DNA of 11,939 bases from an uncultured Methanobrevibacter sp. (lineage in GTDB: Archaea; Methanobacteriota; Methanobacteria; Methanobacteriales; Methanobacteriaceae), in the NCBI GenBank assembly GCA_902782595.1, contig CACZNW010000043.1, positions 1-11,939 on the forward strand. Direction: 5' to 3'. A program made the translations under genes and the position numbers. The notes under the pieces are model-generated. The model did no database searches, was not told where the DNA came from, and worked only from the letters and a program-made list of their open reading frames with translations. Shown piece after piece: positions 7,398 to 11,939 of this stretch; position 1 is the stretch's first letter; each line of letters begins with the position of its first letter.

Positions 7398-8372
7398 TTG
7401 AGAGTTTGTGACATCTGTGGAACATGGAATTTCAAGGAGAACAATTATTGCACACACTGCGGCAATAGGTTTGTTTCAGAACATGTCTGTCCCTTCTGCG
7501 GGAAATCCAACATGAACTATGATACATTCTGCATCAGATGTGGAAAACAGATTAATCCGATAACGATTGATGATTTTGACATATTATTCAGTGAATATAA
7601 TGAAAATCTGCTGCTTAATGCCGAAATTACTGATGAAGAATATCTTGAAATATTGTCAAATATATTCATGAGGGCAGAATACATTGAAATTTGGGGAAAT
7701 TCAACTAAAAATAAAATTATAAGTCTAGCAAGCGTTTTTACTGAATGCAAACCAAAATCCAGAGGTTATGAAAGAGGATACATATTTCTGGATAACAATA
7801 TATACTATGATGACAGATTGTCCGATTCGGTTCAAATCGCAACTATAATTCATGAACTTGCTCATTACTTATTATTCTCCATTATCGAAAGTTTGTTGTG
7901 CAAAATTTTGAAAGTCAACACATCTCCAACCCTTCAGAGTTTCATCTGGTATTTTATTACTCTTCCGGAGTTTAAAATAATGAATGAGTACTGTGCACAC
8001 ACTGTTGAGGGAAGATTCATTCCTTACGGATATCAGAATTACGGATCATTCAATACCCTTGTTCAAAATTCGAATATGGACGAAGAATCTCTAGAAAGCA
8101 TGGTCATATTGGGAAACAGCTTTGCCAATGAAATTATTGTTTATCTGGAAAAATATATTGGTAATGAACTTAGAGAAGAAATAAAGATTCAATACAGAAA
8201 GGATTCATCATCACCAAATTATGAATCAATTTTTGCCGAAACAAATGATTGTTTACCTTTGGAACTTAAAAATAGAGTTATTTTAAATTTATTATATGAT
8301 ATTTTAAAAGAAACTTCCACTGAAGCAAGAAAAGAATTAGAAAGTATTAAAGAAGGAATTGATTTGAATTAA
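7398..8372 (+). CDS. Two-zinc-ribbon protein with a zincin-type HExxH motif (putative metalloprotease)
   Basis: This 324-residue protein begins with two zinc ribbons (C4/C7-C18/C21 and C31/C34-C45/C48), then an acidic linker, then a helical domain containing IIHELAHYLLFS. HELAH (152-156) is a canonical zincin motif; E197 in NEYCAHTVEGRF, about 40 residues later, is a good candidate third ligand, as in gluzincins and ImmA/IrrE-like peptidases. No signal peptide is seen, so it is likely cytoplasmic. It starts at TTG 7398: an in-frame stop lies just upstream and the first cysteine is residue 4, while AGGTAGTGAT (7383-7392) matches 8 of 10 bases of the full Shine-Dalgarno at the right spacing. 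The start follows a T8 run. The gene is nine bases after the seven-ribbon gene, so they are probably co-expressed. Substrate unknown; peptidase activity is inferred from the motif only. Confidence 0.8.
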   Translation: MRVCDICGTWNFKENNYCTHCGNRFVSEHVCPFCGKSNMNYDTFCIRCGKQINPITIDDFDILFSEYNENLLLNAEITDEEYLEILSNIFMRAEYIEIWGNSTKNKIISLASVFTECKPKSRGYERGYIFLDNNIYYDDRLSDSVQIATIIHELAHYLLFSIIESLLCKILKVNTSPTLQSFIWYFITLPEFKIMNEYCAHTVEGRFIPYGYQNYGSFNTLVQNSNMDEESLESMVILGNSFANEIIVYLEKYIGNELREEIKIQYRKDSSSPNYESIFAETNDCLPLELKNRVILNLLYDILKETSTEARKELESIKEGIDLN

Positions 8373-8665
8373 TTTTGTTTTTCATTTTCCTCTTTATTCT
8401 TAATAGTTTCTAATACGTCTTTACCTGTATCGGTTAGTCTGTATAACCTTCCTTTACGAGCTTCTTCATTAATACATTCAACAATATCCTTACTTTTCAA
8501 TTCACCTAGAACTTTTGAAATATGGTTAGTTCGAATCCCGCTATCTTTTGCTATATTTGTTGGGATTTTAACATCATTTCCAATGGATTTCAATGTTTTT
8601 TCTCGGTATTTTGAAATTTGAACATATGAAGTTAGTTTCAAAAGTTCATCGCTCTCTTTTACCAT
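8369..8665 (-). CDS. Small winged-helix transcriptional regulator
   Basis: This 98-residue protein is a single winged-helix DNA-binding domain of the MarR/ArsR-like kind common in archaea. A helix-turn-helix is seen at about residues 34-57 (IPTNIAKDSGIRTNHISKVL), followed by a wing around residues 65-77 ending in GRLYRLTDTG, and a charged C-terminal helix. It has no obvious ligand or metal site. Its stop codon overlaps the stop of the convergent zincin gene (shared TTAA at 8369-8372). There is no Shine-Dalgarno; a TATA box about 27 bases upstream suggests a leaderless mRNA. The upstream intergenic region carries an inverted repeat of AACAGTGT overlapping the promoter edge, so autoregulation is likely. 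Its targets could include the neighbouring zinc-ribbon genes; that is inference. Confidence 0.83.
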   Translation of the reverse strand: MVKESDELLKLTSYVQISKYREKTLKSIGNDVKIPTNIAKDSGIRTNHISKVLGELKSKDIVECINEEARKGRLYRLTDTGKDVLETIKNKEENEKQN

Positions 8666-8684
8666 AAAATACTATATATCCGTT

Positions 8685-8700
8685 ATACTATAAAATATTT
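8685..8700 (-). promoter_or_regulatory. TATA box of the winged-helix gene (leaderless)
   Basis: Read on the minus strand, AAATATTTTATAGTAT is an AT-rich TATA element centred about 27 bases before the ATG that ends at 8665. The interval shows no purine-rich ribosome site, so transcription probably starts at or next to the ATG. Confidence 0.5.
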
Positions 8701-8703
8701 TAT

Positions 8704-8732
8704 AACAGTGTATAATTATTTTAAACACTGTT
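8704..8732. promoter_or_regulatory. Inverted repeat AACAGTGT-N13-ACACTGTT, putative operator of the winged-helix regulator
   Basis: AACAGTGT (8704-8711) and ACACTGTT (8725-8732) form a perfect 8-base inverted repeat with a 13-base AT-rich spacer. It lies directly upstream of the TATA box of the minus-strand regulator. A third related site, TTTTAAATACTGTT at 8796-8809, matches TTTTAAACACTGTT at 8719-8732 in 13 of 14 bases. Placement next to a regulator gene suggests its own binding sites; unproven. Confidence 0.5.
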
Positions 8733-8892
8733 TAACCAATTTAAGATATGATAATGTGTAATATTGTTTAGATATTCATTTAGGATATGTGATGATTTTA
8801 AATACTGTTCGGCAAATATGTCTGAAATTGTCTAAATTGAAAATTGGAGTTAAATAAGTAATTTATTATATGAGTTATTCTAAAAATTATAG

Positions 8893-8903
8893 TATATAAA
8901 ATA
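8893..8903 (+). promoter_or_regulatory. TATA box of the 8923 gene (leaderless)
   Basis: TATATAAAATA is centred about 25 bases before the ATG at 8923. There is no Shine-Dalgarno in the interval, so the message is probably leaderless. Confidence 0.55.
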
Positions 8904-8922
8904 AATTTTTAATCTGATTTGC

Positions 8923-9567
8923 ATGAAATGTAAAAAATGTGGTTTTGAAAATAAGGACAAGTCAAAATTCTGCACTAAATGCGGTAGTTCATTGAACGAG
9001 CCACCAGTGGATGATAATAACAGCAGTAATAGCAGTTCCAGATATGTAATTGTTGCATTGGTCATCGTTATAGTCGTTCTGGTTGCCGCAATTGGTTATC
9101 TGGCTTTTAACATGTCTTCAAACTCACTTCAGGATAGTGATAATTTAGAAGGTGACAATGCTTCTGACAGTATTGATGATGATTCACAAAGCGATGAATC
9201 CTATGAATCAGATGATGACGCTAAAACAAGGAGGGTTTCATCTTCTGACAGTTCTCAATCATCAAAAGAAAAATCATGGGAGTCAATTGGAAGTTACTCC
9301 GGTTCAGGTTCAGGTTCCCAGAGCATCAGTGTCCCTCCGGGCAAGATAAAAGTGGAACTTTCCGCTTTTCCTATCAAAAACTATGCAACAAACCATTTGT
9401 ATGTTTCAGGTTCCAATGGGGAATCCGGTGGAGTGGATTGGGGTTCAACCAGTGCCGTTGAAACAAGATCTGATTCATTTACATATGAATCCTCTTCTGA
9501 AGAACTGTTCACAATTGATTATTACGAAACTGTGAGTTGGGAAGTGGAATTTTACAGATATCAGTAA
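8923..9567 (+). CDS. Zinc-ribbon membrane protein with serine/aspartate-rich linker and C-terminal beta domain
   Basis: This 214-residue protein has an N-terminal zinc ribbon (C3/C6, C17/C20), a short serine/asparagine linker, a strong transmembrane helix (about 41-62), a low-complexity Ser/Asp/Glu stretch (about 63-140) and a C-terminal domain of alternating polar and hydrophobic residues (about 137-214) that looks like a beta sandwich. The likely topology is zinc ribbon inside, beta domain outside, based on the basic residue before the helix and the acidic serine-rich part after it. This architecture is frequent in gut Methanobacteriales, but the role is unknown to me. The gene stands alone between a leaderless-type TATA promoter and a strong terminator, so it is monocistronic. 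Confidence 0.82.
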   Translation: MKCKKCGFENKDKSKFCTKCGSSLNEPPVDDNNSSNSSSRYVIVALVIVIVVLVAAIGYLAFNMSSNSLQDSDNLEGDNASDSIDDDSQSDESYESDDDAKTRRVSSSDSSQSSKEKSWESIGSYSGSGSGSQSISVPPGKIKVELSAFPIKNYATNHLYVSGSNGESGGVDWGSTSAVETRSDSFTYESSSEELFTIDYYETVSWEVEFYRYQ

Positions 9568-9599
9568 GTGATTCAATAATCACTTATCTATTTTTTTTT
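9565..9599 (+). terminator. Hairpin plus T9 terminator after the zinc-ribbon membrane protein
   Basis: TAAGTGATT (9565-9573) and AATCACTTA (9578-9586) form a perfect 9-base stem with loop CAAT; the stem includes the stop codon. It is followed by ATCTA and nine T residues (9591-9599). This is the clearest terminator of the window together with the one at 3638. Confidence 0.78.
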
Positions 9600-9608
9600 G
9601 ATAAATTA

Positions 9609-9617
9609 TTAATATAT
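9609..9617 (+). promoter_or_regulatory. TATA box of rnp3 (leaderless)
   Basis: TTAATATAT is centred 26 bases before the rnp3 ATG at 9639, with no Shine-Dalgarno between them. It lies directly after the upstream terminator, so it probably starts the RNase P/proteasome transcript. Confidence 0.5.
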
Positions 9618-9638
9618 GGAAACAATAAAATAATTACT

Positions 9639-10349
9639 ATGTTTTTTGATTTAAATATTAAGGGAAGTAGTTCGGAAAATAATTTAAAACTTGCCCGGCA
9701 GGCTTTCGAATATGGATGGGACCATATTAACTTTTCATATAATCAAAACGATTTTGCCGACGCCTTGGATTTAAGAAATGATTTGGAGGATAAATTGGGA
9801 GATGCAATTGATTTTGATTATACTCTGGAGATAAAATCAACAAACATTAATGAAATAAGAAAATTCACAAATAAATTTAGAGACAGCGCTTCCTGTATTT
9901 CAGTTATTGGAGGAGATTTGAAAGTAAACAGGGCAGTTCTGGAAAATGTCAAGATTGATGTTTTATCAAGACCTTATCTTAAAAGATATGACAGCGGTCT
10001 GAATCATGTGCTTTCAAAGGAAGCGGTAAGGAATAATGTTGCGATTGAATTATGTTTCAAGGATGTTTTAAGAAGTTATCTTGCACCAAGAGCCAAGGTG
10101 ATTTCAAATTTCAGAGACATTTATACTTTATACAGAAAATTTGATTTTCCGTTGATTCTCTCTTCAAGAGCAGAGTCCGTTTTTGACATCAGAACCACAC
10201 ATGATTTCCTTGCAGTTTTCAGCCAGATGGGCCTGACCGAAGATGAGATTAAGAGGTCTTCTGAAACTGCAGGTAATATCCTTAAGTTTAATGAAAACCG
10301 TGACAGTATGATTTTCGGTGGAGTGAGGAGGGTTGATGATGAAGCTTAA
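9639..10349 (+). CDS. rnp3: RNase P protein component 3 (Rpp30 homologue)
   Basis: This 236-residue protein is the archaeal Rpp30 subunit of RNase P, the ribonucleoprotein that cleaves the 5' leader from pre-tRNAs. The start MFFDLNIKG is typical of the family, and the length suits its single TIM-barrel-like domain; conserved parts include VIGGDL, the strand/loop around DVLSRPY and the IELCFKD strand. In archaea it pairs with Pop5, whose gene follows immediately and overlaps its end. The ATG at 9639 is chosen over in-frame codons further upstream, because those would run through the terminator at 9565-9599 and into the previous gene, and because a TATA box lies 26 bases before it. Position beside rnp2, psmA and the SBDS gene matches the archaeal exosome superoperon. 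Confidence 0.93.
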   Translation: MFFDLNIKGSSSENNLKLARQAFEYGWDHINFSYNQNDFADALDLRNDLEDKLGDAIDFDYTLEIKSTNINEIRKFTNKFRDSASCISVIGGDLKVNRAVLENVKIDVLSRPYLKRYDSGLNHVLSKEAVRNNVAIELCFKDVLRSYLAPRAKVISNFRDIYTLYRKFDFPLILSSRAESVFDIRTTHDFLAVFSQMGLTEDEIKRSSETAGNILKFNENRDSMIFGGVRRVDDEA

Positions 10350-10695
10350 GGTTTTGCCTCCGACACTCAGAAAAAACAATAGATATCTCACACTTGACAT
10401 TAAGGCCGAATCACAAATCGCCAAGGATGGTTTGGTTACAATTATATGGGATGCCTGCATCAGATTTAAAGGTGAGTCCATTACCTCTAACTTTAATTTA
10501 TGGGTTATGAAATTTTATGAAATCGGAAAAACCGATGATTATTATCACTATAAGGCGATTGTAAGGTGTCAGAGAGATTTTGTAACCGAGGTCAGGTCAT
10601 CCCTTGCACTGGCAAATATGTATAACGGTACAAGAATTGCCGTTACAACTGTCGGTTTGTCCGGAACAATCAAGGCATCACAAAGATTTATTTAA
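10339..10695 (+). CDS. rnp2: RNase P protein component 2 (Pop5 homologue)
   Basis: This 118-residue protein is the Pop5 subunit of archaeal RNase P, which binds Rpp30 and helps the RNA form its active site. The start MKLKVLPPTLRKNNRYL and the alpha/beta body ending in VTTVGLSGTIKASQRF fit the family. It overlaps the end of rnp3 by 11 bases. Three start codons lie in a row (TTG 10333, ATG 10336, ATG 10339); the last is chosen because GGAGG at 10327-10331 then has the best spacing of seven bases. The tight overlap implies translational coupling, which fits a fixed partner ratio between the two subunits. Confidence 0.93.
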   Translation: MKLKVLPPTLRKNNRYLTLDIKAESQIAKDGLVTIIWDACIRFKGESITSNFNLWVMKFYEIGKTDDYYHYKAIVRCQRDFVTEVRSSLALANMYNGTRIAVTTVGLSGTIKASQRFI

Positions 10696-10710
10696 TAACC
10701 TTAGGTTATT
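10694..10710 (+). terminator. Short hairpin at the end of rnp2, possible weak terminator
   Basis: AATAACC (10694-10700) and GGTTATT (10704-10710) form a 7-base stem with a TTA loop that overlaps the last bases of the stop codon. A short T-rich run (TTTTAAAA) follows. It may slow or end transcription before the psmA leader, but the T tract is poor. Confidence 0.35.
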
Positions 10711-10723
10711 TTAAAATAGAAAA

Positions 10724-10734
10724 CTTTATAAATA
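10724..10734 (+). promoter_or_regulatory. TATA box in the rnp2-psmA gap
   Basis: CTTTATAAATA is a strong TATA match, predicting transcription start near 10755. That would give psmA a leader of about 160 bases, or start a short separate transcript. A nine-codon reading frame (ATG 10764, stop 10791-10793, lysine-rich) follows at once, and TTTATTTTTTTT at 10847-10858 could end a short RNA. A second AT-rich run at 10870-10882 is a weaker alternative promoter for psmA. The rest of this 218-base gap holds nothing else I can support. Confidence 0.45.
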
Positions 10735-10913
10735 AATAATTAGCATAAATATCAATTGGATTTATGGAAAAAAAGAATAAAAAAATATTTTAATATACTG
10801 CATAACAGTTTTTAAAATTAAATTTACCTTTTCATGGAGATTTGGGTTTATTTTTTTTAACTTGTCGAATTAATAAATTTTATTAAATAAATTATGAAAA
10901 AAGAGGTATTAAT

Positions 10914-11684
10914 ATGCAACCCTTACAAAATGCTGGATATGATAGGGCAATTACTGTATTTAGCCCAGATGGAAGACTATTCCAAGTAGAATATGCAAGA
11001 GAAGCTGTTAAAAGAGGAACTACATCTATAGGTGTAAAAAGTTCAGAAGGTATAGTTTTAGCTGTAGATAAAAGAACAACTTCAAAACTGGTTGAAGCAT
11101 CATCTATTGAAAAAATCTTTAAGATAGATGAGCATATAGGTGCAGCTACTTCAGGTCTTGTGGCCGATGCAAGGGCATTGGTTGAAAGAGCAAGAGTCGA
11201 AGCTCAAATCAATAAAATCACCTATAGTGAACCGATTCGTGTCACCAGTCTGTCTAAAAAATTATGTGACATGCTTCAGTTATATACTCAAAATGGTGGA
11301 GTAAGACCATTCGGTTCTGCTTTAATCATTGGAGGAATATATGACGGTAATTGCAAATTATTCGAAACTGACCCTAGTGGAGCTTTAATCGAATACAAGG
11401 CAACTGCAATAGGATCTGGAAGATCCGCTGCAATGACAATATTTGAAGACAAATATGAAGATAACTTAACTTTAGACGGAGCAATCGAACTGGCATTAAC
11501 TGCAATCAACGAGGCAACCGACCATGAAACAACTTCAAACAATGTTGAAATTGCCGTTATAAAACTTGAAGATGAAAAATATGTTAAACTTTCTCAGGAA
11601 GAAGTGCAAAAATACATTGATGATGTACTTGCAGATGATGAGGAAGAAAGTGAAGATGATGAAGATTCACAAGACGAAGAATAA
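10914..11684 (+). CDS. psmA: Proteasome subunit alpha
   Basis: This 256-residue protein forms the outer seven-membered rings of the archaeal 20S proteasome, gating entry of unfolded proteins to the beta-subunit chamber. The alpha-type signature YDRAITVFSPDGRLFQVEYA (residues 9-28) is intact, and K67 in EKIFKID is at the expected place of the lysine that receives the C-terminal tail of the activating ATPase. GSGRSAAM (168-175) is also typical. The C-terminal 17 residues are almost all Asp, Glu and Ser, an acidic tail longer than the fold needs. GAGG at 10903-10906 is the ribosome site, seven bases before the ATG. The next gene, an SBDS homologue, starts 37 bases downstream, the usual archaeal order. 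The beta subunit is not in the window. Confidence 0.97.
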   Translation: MQPLQNAGYDRAITVFSPDGRLFQVEYAREAVKRGTTSIGVKSSEGIVLAVDKRTTSKLVEASSIEKIFKIDEHIGAATSGLVADARALVERARVEAQINKITYSEPIRVTSLSKKLCDMLQLYTQNGGVRPFGSALIIGGIYDGNCKLFETDPSGALIEYKATAIGSGRSAAMTIFEDKYEDNLTLDGAIELALTAINEATDHETTSNNVEIAVIKLEDEKYVKLSQEEVQKYIDDVLADDEEESEDDEDSQDEE

Positions 11685-11721
11685 TTCTTTTCTTAAATTA
11701 TATTAGTTAGGGGATGCTTTA

Positions 11722-11939
11722 ATGGTAAATATTGATGAAGCTATAATTGCTAAATATGACTATTGTGGTGAACATTTTGAAATATTGGTTGATCCTGATT
11801 TGGCAGCAGATTTTCGAAATCCTGATGGACCTGATGTTGCCATTGAAGATCTTTTAGCTGTTGAAGAAATTTTTAAAGACTCCAAAAAAGGAGACAAGGC
11901 TTCCGATGAAGCCATGAATAAAATATTCGAAACTACTGA
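11722..11939 (+). CDS. sdo1: Ribosome maturation protein SBDS/Sdo1 homologue, N-terminal part
   Basis: The window ends inside this gene; 72 codons and two bases are visible. The start MVNIDEAIIAKYDYCGEHFEILVDP matches the N-terminal domain of archaeal SBDS proteins, and VAIEDLLAVEEIFKD continues the domain. The eukaryotic relative releases the anti-association factor eIF6 from new large ribosomal subunits; the archaeal protein is thought to act in ribosome or RNA metabolism. AGGGGA at 11709-11714 is a good Shine-Dalgarno, seven bases before the ATG. It follows psmA by 37 bases, so the two are probably in one transcript. In related archaea, exosome genes rrp4, rrp41 and rrp42 usually follow, but they lie outside this window. 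Confidence 0.93.
   Translation, partial: MVNIDEAIIAKYDYCGEHFEILVDPDLAADFRNPDGPDVAIEDLLAVEEIFKDSKKGDKASDEAMNKIFETT

Noticed and set aside
7380..7405. Frameshift splitting one large zinc-ribbon gene into two
   Set aside because: The upstream protein ends with its own stop before the T8 run, an in-frame stop precedes the downstream TTG, and a good Shine-Dalgarno serves the second gene.
9537..9638. Longer start of rnp3 beginning inside the previous gene
   Set aside because: It would run through a strong terminator, and the family start MFFDLN lies at 9639 behind a TATA box.
10695..10709. Fifth copy of the metY palindrome (ATAAC-N5-GTTAT)
   Set aside because: The spacer is five rather than four bases and the site overlaps the rnp2 stop, where a hairpin explains it better.

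Overview
The window reads as chromosomal DNA of a methanogenic archaeon of the Methanobacteriales, most like Methanobrevibacter or Methanosphaera. This is inferred from AT-rich sequence with archaeal TATA boxes, RNase P protein subunits, a proteasome alpha subunit and an SBDS/Sdo1 homologue in one run of genes, an archaea-only RecJ-like nuclease of the COG1107 type, and Shine-Dalgarno sites matching AGGAGGTGAT. I cannot name a species. No rRNA, tRNA, insertion sequence or CRISPR array was seen.

Region 1 (1-3676) handles sulfur and iron. It holds an O-acetylhomoserine sulfhydrylase (metY), a cysteine desulfurase (nifS), an Fe-S scaffold (nifU) two bases after nifS, and a superoxide reductase of the desulfoferrodoxin family. 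The cluster ends at a strong hairpin plus T-tract terminator. The metY leader carries four copies of the spaced palindrome ATAAC-N4-GTTAT (three exact arms, one with a single mismatch) around its TATA box, which looks like an undescribed operator array. Together the genes would fix sulfide into homocysteine, mobilise sulfur for Fe-S clusters and remove superoxide.

Region 2 (3717-8372) is a tightly spaced plus-strand run. It contains a small membrane-anchored helical protein, the COG1107 nuclease (DnaJ-type zinc finger, zinc ribbon, S1, OB, DHH and DHHA1 parts), a 295-residue protein made of seven zinc ribbons, six of them with an unusual CxC first knuckle, and a TTG-started protein with two zinc ribbons and a zincin HExxH motif. 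The close spacing suggests one operon. The last two proteins have no function I recognise and are the strongest candidates for an undescribed system.

Region 3 (8369-9599) holds a minus-strand winged-helix regulator whose stop codon overlaps that of the zincin gene, a 257-base intergenic region with an inverted repeat and a third related half-site, and a zinc ribbon/transmembrane/serine-rich protein closed by its own terminator.

Region 4 (9600-11939) is the conserved archaeal RNase P-proteasome-SBDS part of the exosome superoperon: rnp3, rnp2, psmA and the start of the SBDS gene, which runs off the window. Three genes (the regulator, the zinc ribbon membrane protein and rnp3) have a TATA box centred about 26 bases before the ATG and no Shine-Dalgarno, so they are probably translated from leaderless mRNAs. 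Most of the others have recognisable Shine-Dalgarno sites.
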